A stretch of 64,000 nucleotides of DNA, from positions 62,001 through 126,000 of the forward strand of contig CAYLQY010000006.1 of NCBI GenBank assembly GCA_964386325.1, in the 5' to 3' direction. Shown piece by piece: positions 25,597 through 33,966 of this stretch (its first letter is position 1; each line of letters opens with the position of its first letter). The translations under genes were made by a program, and so were the position numbers. This DNA is from Anaerorhabdus sp964386325. Its GTDB lineage: Bacteria > Bacillota_I > Bacilli_A > Erysipelotrichales > Erysipelotrichaceae. The notes beneath the pieces are model-generated. The model made no database searches, was not told the DNA's origin, and saw only the letters and a list, made by a program, of their open reading frames with translations.

Positions 25597-25637
25597 AAGC
25601 GTTTAAGCCCATTAATAAAGGCAATAACGCTTTTTTT
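25597..25637 (+). terminator. Terminator after tRNA-Lys
   Basis: AAGCGTT (25597-25603) and AACGCTT (25626-25632) arms with a long loop and a T7 run. It resembles the hairpin at 34069-34106 in arms, loop and tail. Confidence 0.72.
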
Positions 25638-25762
25638 ATGTTTAAATTCTTTGACACTCTTTATTAATCATATATAATCTTTAAGCATTAAACAGTCAAA
25701 AGTAGTCGAATTTAATATAAAGTAGTCAAAAAAAGAATACTAGTTTGTTGTAGCATTCTTCA

Positions 25763-26705
25763 TTAATAAGTATTGTTCATATTTATTTGTAGCATTTTAT
25801 TTTTTTCAAGATGTGTATAATTTTTTTGAGTAACAGCGGAGATAGTTGAATAACCCATTAATTGTATTGTTTCTCTTATAGGAACATCTGCATAATATAG
25901 ATCAGTTGCGTAGTTATGCTTAAAAATATGTGGAGTTAATCCACTAATTTCTGGATAGGCTAGTGATATTGATTCTGTATTATTTTCTTTAAATTCCTTA
26001 TTTAACTTCTTACATGTGTCATTCATTTTATTATTAATATAAACAACTGAATGATTTATAGAAAAAGTATTGTTATCAAAATTGAAATCGTTTCTTTTAA
26101 GAATTAATACCTCCTTTCTTCCTAACTCATAGTGATAAAACAGTGTTATTAGACATTGTTCTCTATGGTAAATGTGGTTAAAGTAAGAAGTGTTATTTCA
26201 TTATCGGTTAATGCTCTTTTTGTTGGTTTTGCTTTTTTGGGGAGAACAACGTTCTTTCAAGGGTTTTATGGATGATATCATCATCTATAGCAAAGTTGAA
26301 TACTTGATTCAAAGTAATACGTACTTTCTCACCAGCAGGTGGTTTATCAAAAACACTTTCTAACACTTTCTTTATATAAGCTTTTGTAATGTTTGCAAGC
26401 TGCATGATATTTATTAACTCACATTGGTTATCTAATACGGTCTTATACATAAGCTGAGATTTTATTTAATGGTTTTGCATTTGTTTTCAAACCAGTTCTT
26501 AGTATAGTTTTAAAAATAATATCTTGTTTACGCATTTTAAGGCCACTGGCATGTTTAATGATGATTTGACTCTTATTCTCTTCAAGTTATTGTATTGAGT
26601 AACCATATACCGCTTTATTTACTTTCTTACTATTTTCATTTTATCCAATGAATTCAGAAGTTGAATATCTCCATCTATTCTTTTTTTATATTTCTTTGCC
26701 ATTTG
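25763..26705 (-). pseudogene. Tyrosine-recombinase integrase, broken in several places
   Basis: Pieces of one integrase can be read in order on the minus strand. The start (MAKKYKKRIDG, at 26705) is an N-terminal arm-binding segment, soon stopped. Next is a piece with A-V-Y-G-Y-S-I-Q-stop-L-E-E-N-K. Then comes a core-binding domain (26208-26450, about 80 residues). The last is a catalytic domain tail (about 26135 to 25763). In the tail G-R-K-E-V, H-I-F-K-H (normally HxxRH), M-G-Y-S-T (normally MGHS) and N-Y-T-H-L with the tyrosine are seen. Loss of the HxxR arginine, internal stops and frameshifts show it is inactive. It ends 176 bases from tRNA-Lys. Confidence 0.85.
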
Positions 26706-26807
26706 TACATTCCTCCTTATTATTTTGCATAATAGGAGCATAGAAAAAAGAACTTTTCTATGCTATAGCAATCACACTTTCCTCCAAGATAAGCTGTGAT
26801 TGCTTTT

Positions 26808-27692
26808 TTATTTTTTAGCCTCTTCTGAAATTAATATAGGAGCATTCATATCATGAGAAAATTGAATTTTATTAGGATTAAACTTAGTAGTGTAATTGTC
26901 ATCTATGTCAATAATAAAATCTATTGAAATGAGTAGTTTGCCAGGTTGCATATATTTGTATCCTAAATTTGTTTCGTAAAATAAATTAAAAAGCAAGTGC
27001 AGTGAAATGGATTCAAACCCTCGAATATCTGGAATAAATACTGCAATTGGAATGCTTTCGTTACTGGGTATATATCCGGCAGAGGCATGTATTCCTTCTG
27101 TTTTATGAAACATTGGGTCATTTTGATTGCAAATTTCAGTAGATAATATTTTATTATCGAAATTACTTGTATCAAATATAGATAATTCTGTTCCGATAAA
27201 TTTTATGTTAGTTGCAGGACTAGGGCTAACATTTTTAATTCGTGCATATACAATACTAACTCTATCTAAATTCGATTCATTTTTAATAGAGTGGCTATCA
27301 AAATAAAAAATATTGAAAAAATTATGATTCGGGATATTGTTGAGAGCGCAGATATTTGTATGAGAGTAAAACAATGAAAAATACGGCATATATTTTTTTC
27401 TGTCTTCTTCTTTTTTTTCATTATCTCTTTTTCGCTCATCAAGATCACGTAATTTGTTTTGCTCTCTTAGTGTAATGCTCACGCCGAATAAAGTTAAAGT
27501 TCCACCTATTACACCACCTGTAAATCCTAGCCAACCATCAATGGAGCCAACAAGTAGTGATTTAGGAAACTGAAAAAATTGCGAAAATAAATACATAGCC
27601 ATCGCTGATAAAAGAGGGATTGAAATTATTATGGATAACATTTTATCAACGAAAACTTGATTTTCTGTTTTTTCTTTTTTCTTCGCTCTCAT
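26808..27692 (-). CDS. Membrane-anchored protein of unknown function
   Basis: 294 residues. Two membrane helices (about 19-39 and 55-73) are joined by a short loop. The second, G-F-T-G-G-V-I-G-G-T-L-T-L-F-G-V, is a common anchor type in mobile-element proteins. A charged coiled-coil of about 25 residues (R-E-Q-N-K-L-R-D-L-D-E-R-K-R) follows. A soluble domain of about 190 residues shows no motif I recognise. The gene is intact inside an otherwise decayed element. No function is proposed. Confidence 0.65.
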   Translation of the reverse strand: MRAKKKEKTENQVFVDKMLSIIISIPLLSAMAMYLFSQFFQFPKSLLVGSIDGWLGFTGGVIGGTLTLFGVSITLREQNKLRDLDERKRDNEKKEEDRKKYMPYFSLFYSHTNICALNNIPNHNFFNIFYFDSHSIKNESNLDRVSIVYARIKNVSPSPATNIKFIGTELSIFDTSNFDNKILSTEICNQNDPMFHKTEGIHASAGYIPSNESIPIAVFIPDIRGFESISLHLLFNLFYETNLGYKYMQPGKLLISIDFIIDIDDNYTTKFNPNKIQFSHDMNAPILISEEAKK

Positions 27693-27723
27693 TACATACC
27701 TCTATATGACCTATAACGTCATA

Positions 27724-27846
27724 TCACTTAAAAATATCGAATATACTAAATGTTGTTTTCTTATATATTTTATTCTTTACAGCACGCTTAGGGTTAAATA
27801 GTCCCATTCCTTTTTTATCATATTCAGGTTTTACTGCTTTTTTACG
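27724..27846 (-). pseudogene. Remnant of a small mobile-element protein
   Basis: About 40 codons without a start on the minus strand read K-K-A-V-K-P-E-Y-D-K-K-G-M-G-L-F-N-P and end in T-F-S-I-F-D-I-F-K. The composition is protein-like, unlike its surroundings, and the frame is broken upstream. Its identity is unknown. Confidence 0.35.
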
Positions 27847-28214
27847 GATTGTTAAGTTTTCCAGTTATCCTAGCACTAATTGCTTTTTTTAAGCTAGGCT
27901 TCCTCATTCCTATTTTCGTGATTTATCCTATATAATGCATTATTGCATAATGACCTATAATTGTAAAACTGATTGTGCTAAATCATAAACTTTAATTACT
28001 ATTTACTTTGGAAAACCTTTATGAATAGCCAACTCAATGATATTAATATTATCCAAGGACTCATGGACAGTTAAAGCAAAGAAAGCAAATACATTAGCTT
28101 CTAGTTCAAATTCCTCATTGCGTTTACTTATATCTAAATTAAACTAGAACTGGAAAAGGACAAGTATTCTTTGTAAGTAAATTTAGAGAAGTAGTATAGG
28201 GCGGAGGTAGTTGG
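27847..28214. other. AT-rich spacer in the element, no intact gene
   Basis: No reading frame with a ribosome binding site is visible. The last part of the stretch (about 28148-28197) reads T-G-K-G-Q-V-F-F-V-S-K-F-R-E-V-V-stop on the plus strand, which may be the tail of another lost phage gene. Confidence 0.4.
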
Positions 28215-28635
28215 ATGACTGAAAAAGGAATTGACTTAGTCCTTAAACAGTTTAAAAGCATGTGAATGGCTGGATGAAATGTTAGGGTGAATTGGTGGAT
28301 ATTAAGTATCAGCTTCGAGATATTAAGAAAAGCAAATCTCAAGGAACATGCTAAAAATCTCAACTAGATGGAACAAAAATTTATAAGAACAATATATTGA
28401 ACTTGAAGAAAGGTACATAAGAGTAAGACAAGAGCGTAACTACCACTTATTTGCAGTTAGGCAGGTTATGAGGACGCTACAACTACTGAATGATGATGAA
28501 GTTGAACTTCTAGATCTATATTATTGATTTGAATATTCACCATGTATTATAAATAAATTAGGTGTGGAAAATTTTTTACATGAGAGATTGATAATACAAA
28601 AAAGATTATATGATATACGGAATAAAATGGTATAG
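28215..28635 (+). pseudogene. ArpU/DUF1492-like phage late-gene regulator, broken
   Basis: A GGAGG-led ATG starts MTEKGIDLVLKQFKSM. The frame then shifts to EWLDEML, then to ELVDIKYQLRDIKK, meets a stop after QGTC, and resumes with K-S-Q-L-D-G-T-K-I-Y. It shifts again to RYIRVRQERNYHLF and L-Q-L-L-N-D-D-E-V-E-L-L-D-L-Y-Y, where another stop falls. The final part, YSPCIINKLGV to RLYDIRNKMV, has the helix-turn-helix-like shape of ArpU-type regulators. At least two shifts and two stops. A terminator follows at 28637. Confidence 0.68.
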
Positions 28636-28636
28636 A

Positions 28637-28669
28637 AAACAAGACATTCTTGATTAGAATGTCTTGTTT
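28637..28669. terminator. Bidirectional terminator
   Basis: Perfect 14-base arms (AAACAAGACATTCT and AGAATGTCTTGTTT) with a TGATT loop lie between convergent coding units. Confidence 0.78.
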
Positions 28670-28675
28670 ATATAA

Positions 28676-29241
28676 CTATAAGTTTTTCCTAATCCAATCT
28701 TGATAAAGTTCAAGAAAAATTGATATTTTTCCTTCGATTCCATTTTTTCCTGATGCAAAATCTGTACTTGGCAGGGTAGCCAAGTTTACTAAGTTAAAGT
28801 TGAACTCATCTGCATATAATTTTCCAATACTTGAATAGAAAATTTTGAATGATGATATATCATCATGAGATAAATTCTTAGAAATAATTGCGTAAGTTAA
28901 TGATTGATTAGGCGCTAAAGTTGTGTTAATAATATAAGGAACAAAGTTCTTGCCAGATAATTTCATGCATTCTCTTGTTTTTTTATCAACACTTAAGTTG
29001 GTTATTGTTGCTTGAGAATTTCCAAAATTCTTTATTACTAAATAAATTGAACTTTTATTTGAAATCATAGCAGTTGTATAAACTCCAAGAATACCTCTAG
29101 ATGATTCTTCAAACATTTTAGAATTTTAGTTTTAATTTTGTTATTTTGCCAAACTGAATAGAGTAATGCTAGTACCGCTAATATGGTTGATAATAAAACG
29201 CCTATAACTTGCCAATTTGCATATGATATTCCGAAAATCAT
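28676..29241 (-). pseudogene. Membrane-anchored protein with one frameshift
   Basis: Translation should begin at the ATG at 29239-29241, which has GGAGG 8 bases upstream. It encodes MIFGISYANWQ, a membrane helix (V-I-G-V-L-L-S-T-I-L-A-V-L-A-L-L-Y) and K-I-K-T-K, then runs out of frame about codon 42. The remaining 146 codons are open in another frame from 29116 (starting M-F-E-E-S-S-R-G) without their own good ribosome binding site. One single-base change near 29115-29125, in an A-rich stretch, would restore one protein of about 188 residues. Soluble part unrecognised. It could be a true mutation or a sequencing error. Confidence 0.65.
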
Positions 29242-29354
29242 TATCTATCCTCCGATTAATTAATATTATTATAAATGATTTTACTAATAATTCACAAATG
29301 TGAACAAAGAAATAATGTATGATGCATATAGAAACATCCACTATATCAAAAATG

Positions 29355-29385
29355 AGCAATACTAGTGATAGTGTTGCTTTTTTAT
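29355..29385 (+). terminator. Orphan terminator upstream of 29424
   Basis: AGCAATACTA and TAGTGTTGCT arms (one T-G pair), 4-base loop, then six T. No plus-strand gene precedes it within 700 bases apart from the pseudogene closed by its own terminator, so it may end a short RNA. Confidence 0.65.
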
Positions 29386-29423
29386 TTGATATGGATGAAT
29401 TATAATAAGATTAGAGGTGGAAT

Positions 29424-29837
29424 ATGACTAATATAATCAAGGAATATGAGTATAGTGAATTTATTGATAAAATTCATGAATATTATGATTTTAGCAATGA
29501 TGAAGTAAGTATTTACATACAGAATAACGGATCAATTACTATTGAAAATACTATAACAAAAATGCAGATATCCTACTATTTAAGAAATGCTAATAAATCA
29601 TTATTACAAGTTGAAGAACAATTGAAAAAAATTTTAGGAGATAAAGTTCAAGTGAGAATAGGAGTTATGATGTGTGAAGAATTATATGATTTTTGCGTTA
29701 ATTATCCTAATGTTGAACCAGATTATTATCAAGAAATAGGATTTTTAGATAAATCGGGTAAAATAACTGATCAAGGACTTAATTGTATTAAAGCATATAG
29801 AGCAGCATCTGAAAAGATATTTGATGGTATTGATTAA
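29424..29837 (+). CDS. Hypothetical protein of the element
   Basis: 137 residues, soluble, acidic, no motif recognised. AGAGGTGGAAT precedes the ATG, and TATAAT lies at 29401-29406. Central part is predicted to be helical (L-L-Q-V-E-E-Q-L-K-K-I-L). The gene looks intact and individually transcribed. No function can be suggested. Confidence 0.6.
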   Translation: MTNIIKEYEYSEFIDKIHEYYDFSNDEVSIYIQNNGSITIENTITKMQISYYLRNANKSLLQVEEQLKKILGDKVQVRIGVMMCEELYDFCVNYPNVEPDYYQEIGFLDKSGKITDQGLNCIKAYRAASEKIFDGID

Positions 29838-29925
29838 GTTTATTTATAAAAGATTGGTGGTTTCTTGATCATCTATTTCAACATTGAGAGAGGATAAGGT
29901 ATAATCAACAAAAAGGTGGTAGATT

Positions 29926-30309
29926 ATGAAATTCATTGAAATAGTTTTAGCGTCAAGTTTAGTTTCGGTATTAATAAGTGGAATATTTCAAGTTGTGTTG
30001 AAATATATTGAAATAAATAGGTATAAAAAAGAAAAAAGATACTATTTTCTTAAAAAAGAGTTGGAAGAATTAACTTCACCTGAAAATTTCAATAATTATA
30101 TCTACACTTTAGATATGCATGAAGTCAATATTAGTCGCGATTTAAAAGCCGTTTATAGAGAATATTGTGTTTTTTATGAACGCGTTAAAGCGGATTTAAG
30201 TAAAAAAGATGTTAGTAATCTTGAAACTTTGAGAACAACAGATAATGAAAGTTTTATGGATTTATTTTATGAAATACTTCGGAAAGAAGTTTCGGATTTG
30301 AGAAAATAA
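29926..30309 (+). CDS. Small membrane-anchored hypothetical protein
   Basis: 127 residues: one membrane helix (about 5-24) followed by a charged, helical cytoplasmic part (R-Y-K-K-E-K-R-Y-Y-F-L-K-K-E-L-E-E-L). AAAAAGGTGG precedes the ATG. Same layout as the neighbouring 30549 gene: anchor plus coil plus short soluble domain. Unrecognised. Confidence 0.6.
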   Translation: MKFIEIVLASSLVSVLISGIFQVVLKYIEINRYKKEKRYYFLKKELEELTSPENFNNYIYTLDMHEVNISRDLKAVYREYCVFYERVKADLSKKDVSNLETLRTTDNESFMDLFYEILRKEVSDLRK

Positions 30310-30500
30310 CTATTATTATTGATGTTTTTTTATGGTTTCATCCGTTGGAATGATGTGGTACTGGAAATCTCCTTTCTTAAACAAATTTAGACAATTATGC
30401 ATGTTTAATTTTTTCATACCAGTACAAAATATAAAAATTAGAGAGTAACAACCTATCGCCTTGTGTGACTTTCGCTCACTTTAAATTACAATAAACTATT

Positions 30501-30528
30501 TTGTTTCATATGGAACATTGGGTATAAT
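30501..30528 (+). promoter_or_regulatory. Promoter of the 30549 gene
   Basis: TTGTTT (30501-30506), 16-base spacer, TATAAT (30523-30528). Confidence 0.6.
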
Positions 30529-30548
30529 GGGGTTGAGAGGTAATTAAT

Positions 30549-31124
30549 ATGACATATGAAAATATAGATTTAATAATATCAGGAATTGGAGTTATCACTT
30601 CTTCAGTAATAGCCATAGTCTTGGGAATTGTTTCGTATCGTTTAACAAAAAAACAAATTGAAACTGACCAAAAAATAGCAGACATGCAGGAGACAATCAG
30701 TGAAAAAGAGCGTAATATAGATATCTACAGTAAAAGAGAAAACTGTTTTAAGAATCTATTCTTATTAACAAGAATGCTAAGAACACTCAGAATTCTTTTC
30801 AAAAATTGGGATAAGTATGATTCAGACTATATTATTATAGATGCATTAGATAAAAATGTTATTAAATTCAATGATGTATTTATTAATACATTTAGTTTGA
30901 CTAATGTATATAAAAATATAAAAATAGATGATTTTGAGTTGTTTTGTGATTTGATTACTCAAATTGAAAGAGAGATAGGAAATGTCTACAGTTCATTGAT
31001 CTGTATTTCTGATCCACCTGATTATAACATTGAAGACATTATTGAAAAAATAAATGAATTAGAAAAATTATGTGCAATTTTTTCAGAAAAAATGAAGGAA
31101 GAATTGAGATTATTTGATTATTAA
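30549..31124 (+). CDS. Membrane-anchored coiled-coil hypothetical protein
   Basis: 191 residues. One membrane helix (about 8-30), a coiled-coil (residues 34-60, with Q-I-E-T-D-Q-K-I-A-D-M-Q-E) and a helical domain of about 130 residues. GAGAGGTAATTAAT precedes the ATG. Own promoter. No homologue recognised. The anchor-coil-domain plan recurs in the element (26808, 28676, 29926). Confidence 0.62.
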   Translation: MTYENIDLIISGIGVITSSVIAIVLGIVSYRLTKKQIETDQKIADMQETISEKERNIDIYSKRENCFKNLFLLTRMLRTLRILFKNWDKYDSDYIIIDALDKNVIKFNDVFINTFSLTNVYKNIKIDDFELFCDLITQIEREIGNVYSSLICISDPPDYNIEDIIEKINELEKLCAIFSEKMKEELRLFDY

Positions 31125-31168
31125 CTAAAACATCTGAATGATGTTTTTTTTTGAAGGGGGACGATAAG

Positions 31169-31309
31169 ATGAATACAATACTTAATAAAGCTTATCTATT
31201 ACAAAAAGCACTTAAAACTAAAGGTGTAATAGTTATTATAGATAAACAACAAAAGTATAACCATGATACGGATACTACATTTTGTATATATAATAAAAGA
31301 ACTATCTAG
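31169..31309 (+). CDS. 46-residue remnant of a phage-type small protein
   Basis: A GGGGG ribosome binding site 8 bases upstream leads to MNTILNKAYLLQKALKTKG, then I-V-I-I-D-K-Q and a tail ending K-R-T-I. L-Q-K-x-L-K-T-K-G-V/I is a pattern I associate with short phage proteins. The product may be truncated. Low confidence that it is functional. Confidence 0.4.
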   Translation: MNTILNKAYLLQKALKTKGVIVIIDKQQKYNHDTDTTFCIYNKRTI

Positions 31310-31438
31310 AGAATATAAATAATTAAAAAAATAAGTATTATAATAAATATACTGAAATATACTCCTCTTATTAATCTTAAGAAATAATGAAGCGCTTAAT
31401 TTATATATAAATCTATAATAGGGAGAATGAATAAAATA

Positions 31439-31624
31439 ATGAAGAGCATTCTCAATTGTTTAATTATTTTGATGCTTGTACTAGGAGGTCATAATAAGAT
31501 TATTGTAAATAAAAGTAATAATATAAAACCATGTATTTATGATGTTTACACGGGTATGTTGTCAGAAGACAGCCCGATTCCTTGTACTTCAAAATTTAGA
31601 ATGATTGGTAATGGATTAGTATGA
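31439..31624 (+). CDS. Small secreted-type peptide, hypothetical
   Basis: 61 residues from ATG 31439 (or 65 from ATG 31427). A basic start and hydrophobic core (L-N-C-L-I-I-L-M-L-V-L-G-G) resemble a signal peptide; the rest is a short polar region with two cysteines. GGGAG at 31421 is 13 bases from ATG 31439 and one base from ATG 31427. TATAAT at 31414-31419 would put the transcript start at about 31426. Start unsettled. A GAGTGGGTT/AACCCACTC hairpin follows at 31639-31661. Confidence 0.42.
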   Translation: MKSILNCLIILMLVLGGHNKIIVNKSNNIKPCIYDVYTGMLSEDSPIPCTSKFRMIGNGLV

Positions 31625-31882
31625 TGGAAGTATGAACAGGAGTGGGTTTATATAACCCACTCTAATATGTATAATGACTATAGATATTCTTCTTGTAATT
31701 ACTTTCTATCTTTTAAAGGAGAGATTTCTTAAGTATTGCAATAGACTTGCTGAAAAACTTTAGATAAAGAATTGAATTATTTTTCATTATATCAACTATT
31801 AATTATTGGCGAGAGTAAGAAATTCGTTGATACTTCTTTGATTATTAATAGATTTTTGTATTTCTCAATTAGTAGTTCTGGA
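31625..31882. other. Spacer at the right end of the element
   Basis: No gene seen. It holds the hairpin at 31639-31661 and low-complexity AT-rich sequence up to the attR copy. Confidence 0.5.
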
Positions 31883-31900
31883 TTCGATCCCCCAAGGAGT
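31883..31900 (+). repeat. attR: copy of the tRNA-Lys 3' end
   Basis: Identical over 18 bases to tRNA-Lys 25565-25582. Flanks are similar but degraded (TCTGG before; TTATCA in place of the tRNA's TCACCA). The rest of a tRNA is absent, so this is an attachment-site remnant and not a gene. Confidence 0.76.
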
Positions 31901-31914
31901 TATCATTAAAAAGT

Positions 31915-31950
31915 AAGGCTATTTCTACGATATGTTAGAAATAGCCTTTT
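31915..31950 (+). terminator. Terminator beside attR
   Basis: AAGGCTATTTCTA and TAGAAATAGCCTT arms (13 bases, perfect), 8-base loop, then TTTT-like tail. It may be the terminator that originally followed tRNA-Lys before integration. Confidence 0.75.
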
Positions 31951-32130
31951 GTTATACATCAAATCGATAATTATTGCTTTGAAATAAAAAACACAAAAGA
32001 TGTAAGAATAAAAGAATCTAAAAAAAGAATCTAAAAAAGAAGCTATTACGTTTCTAGATGTCTGGACTCATTCATCTATTTCGTAACACCCTCAATTTTA
32101 TTCGTTAGTGAATATTACAGTTTCTTGAGT

Positions 32131-32232
32131 TTATTCTTTATAGAGAGTCAAATCTACATTTTTTTCAGTAGAATGATTTAAAGTGGAACACCCAAAAAGA
32201 AGTAATAAAAATATTGTAAGGATACAACGTTT
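32131..32232 (-). pseudogene. Possible lipoprotein remnant
   Basis: Thirty-three codons on the minus strand read K-R-C-I-L-T-I-F-L-L-L-L-F-G-C-S-T and stop after L-Y-K-E. This is a lipoprotein signal peptide with an L-F-G-C lipobox but with no start codon or ribosome binding site. It directly follows the lipoprotein at 32264 and may be a relic of a paralogue. Confidence 0.3.
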
Positions 32233-32263
32233 TAGTTTAATATATGAATTTGCCGATGATAAA

Positions 32264-32998
32264 CTAATCTAAATAACCAGAGAAATAAATTTTAATATTG
32301 TCGAATGATTTACTTTCTTCTGCTTCAGCAGAAAGTGATGCACCTGGTTTCAATTCATAGTCTGTATCAGTTAGATAACCTGTATCTATTCCAATTGGAG
32401 TTTCTCCATTAAAGAAAACAACTGTATATTCTAAGAAAGAGATAGGTTTATCTTCATTATTGGTAGCAGTTATAATTACCTTTTTATCAACTATATTTGT
32501 GTCATAGCTTAAATTACTAAAACCTTTATACATACTTTCTTTAACATCGACTGCGTTTTCTACGGTAGCAGGGATATCATCAATACTACTCCATAAAGCA
32601 ATTTCACCACCAGCAGCTAAGCAATAGTCTTTCTTGCTATTTACGCCAGTAGTATTTCCATCAGCATCTTTATAACTTTGATTAATCATTATTTCTATAT
32701 CAAAATTGGTAGGATTCTTAATTGAAGTAACGATGTAGTCACTGTATTTAGAGTCGATGATGTAATCTGTCAATATGAGTTGTTCAGAGACAGTCTTTCG
32801 ATCAAAAGTTCCAGTATCTTGCTTTTCATTTTTTGCTGGATCGCTATTTTCTACAACTTCTTCCCCTTTTAGTTGTGCCAATTCTGCCTTCAAGGCATCT
32901 CTTTCTTGGACAACTTTATCATATTCTGATTGTGATACTCCTGATGAGCATCCAACTAACAGCATAGCAGTTAGCAAAGTAATAACTATTTTTTTCAT
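32264..32998 (-). CDS. Lipoprotein with coiled-coil and beta-sandwich-like domain
   Basis: 244 residues. Signal peptide with lipobox L-V-G-C (Cys17), then a coiled-coil (E-Y-D-K-V-V-Q-E-R-D-A-L-K-A-E-L-A-Q-L, about 25-44), an acidic linker, and a C-terminal domain of about 165 residues rich in beta-type segments (I-V-T-S-I-K-N-P-T-N-F-D-I-E; V-I-I-T-A-T-N-N-E-D-K-P-I). The latter resembles FxLYD-type extracellular domains. Outer-face membrane protein; ligand unknown. GGAGG precedes the ATG. Confidence 0.72.
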   Translation of the reverse strand: MKKIVITLLTAMLLVGCSSGVSQSEYDKVVQERDALKAELAQLKGEEVVENSDPAKNEKQDTGTFDRKTVSEQLILTDYIIDSKYSDYIVTSIKNPTNFDIEIMINQSYKDADGNTTGVNSKKDYCLAAGGEIALWSSIDDIPATVENAVDVKESMYKGFSNLSYDTNIVDKKVIITATNNEDKPISFLEYTVVFFNGETPIGIDTGYLTDTDYELKPGASLSAEAEESKSFDNIKIYFSGYLD

Positions 32999-33573
32999 TC
33001 TGTCATATCCTCCTATATAACGCGTTTAGCGTAATGACCATAACTATAAATCTTACTAAGATAAATTACATTGTTAGTTCAGTTGATGCCTTCCAAAAGC
33101 AACGGAATAGATTAACTTCATTTTCAATTAAATTGTATCCATATCATTTGTATTTAAAAGTTAATTTTATTTATCTTTTAACGTGTTGGAAAGTATGACA
33201 TTAATTACAATTCTTTATTTTCTTTGATACAAATGCAATTCTATCAATTGAAACTATCGTTCAGTTATCTCAATAAGATTATTATATAAGTAATTTAGAA
33301 AAATTACGACAGGATAATTAAAGTTGTCTAGGAAATATAAATAATTTTTTATTGCTTTAGTAAACATAGGTGAAATTATTCAACAATCAAAAAAATATTT
33401 GCAATTGTAGAGAATACAAATTAAATTTACAATTTTAATATAGTCATTCATGAGAAAGATACTGAAACAGTTAAGAACAATGTTATAATGAACAAAAGAC
33501 GAATGATAAAATTCGTGCTGTTTTCTTGAATATGTAGAAATATTTATGATTCTTTGTAAGAAAGGTAGATTTT
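32999..33573. other. 575-base AT-rich spacer
   Basis: No gene seen on either strand. A likely promoter for the next gene is TATAAT at 33484-33489 with CTGAAA at 33462-33467. The start of the stretch is the leader of the lipoprotein gene. Confidence 0.5.
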
Positions 33574-33966
33574 ATGAGAGATATACTTATGAAATTGGTT
33601 GATAAAAATACAATATCAATTAATAGTTTGGCAAAGATTGCAAAAACTAATGAAGATGAGATAAAGAAGTATCTTGATGGTAATTATATAATAAGCAAAG
33701 AAAGTAACATGAATTTAATTTTATTTTTAAATCAATTTGGCGCATTGATTGATGAAGGATTTAAAATAGATGCGGATACAAGGATAAAAGCGATAATTGA
33801 TATTATGCTAATGGATTATGAGTTTTCATTAAAACAAATTTCATTATTAATAGATTCGGATTTAAAGTTGCTGGAAGATATTTATTATTCTACTGATAAA
33901 ATTAGTACAGAAGTAAAATATCAAATAGCAATTAAATTATATTTTCTTTTCTATGTAATGAAATAA
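33574..33966 (+). CDS. Putative helix-turn-helix protein
   Basis: 130 residues, all helical. The N-terminal third (S-I-N-S-L-A-K-I-A-K-T-N-E-D-E-I-K-K-Y-L-D-G-N-Y) has the spacing of a helix-turn-helix similar to Xre-like repressors, and the second half repeats a weaker version (F-S-L-K-Q-I-S-L-L-I-D-S-D). A DNA-binding role is plausible but not proven. AAGAAAGGTAG precedes the ATG. It stands alone between the element and the redox operon. Confidence 0.6.
   Translation: MRDILMKLVDKNTISINSLAKIAKTNEDEIKKYLDGNYIISKESNMNLILFLNQFGALIDEGFKIDADTRIKAIIDIMLMDYEFSLKQISLLIDSDLKLLEDIYYSTDKISTEVKYQIAIKLYFLFYVMK

Larger units (their letters stand above)
25565..31900. mobile_element. Decayed integrative element at tRNA-Lys (about 6.3 kb)
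   Basis: Bounded by an 18-base direct repeat: the tRNA-Lys 3' end (25565-25582) and an identical copy at 31883-31900. A tyrosine-recombinase pseudogene lies immediately inside the tRNA end. A broken phage-type regulator, further fragments and several AT-rich orphan genes lie within. No replication or conjugation gene is recognisable, and the integrase is dead, so the element cannot move by itself. Phage satellite, prophage or ICE origin cannot be separated; the ArpU-like remnant favours phage. Confidence 0.72.

Noticed and set aside
25473..25667. Plus-strand frame of 64 codons
   Set aside because: It runs through tRNA-Lys and its promoter and is not coding.
28139..28363. Minus-strand frame of 74 codons
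   Set aside because: Antisense to the ArpU-like pseudogene, which is the better explanation of the sequence.
29141..29359. Minus-strand frame of 72 codons
   Set aside because: It overlaps the well-supported start at 29241 in another frame and has no ribosome binding site.
31871..31910. Second tRNA-Lys gene
   Set aside because: Only the last 18 bases of the T-arm and acceptor are present; it is an attachment-site copy.
32010..32045. Tandem AAAAGAATCTAAA-type repeat, considered as CRISPR-like
   Set aside because: Two short low-complexity copies without regular spacers; no CRISPR array or cas gene in the window.
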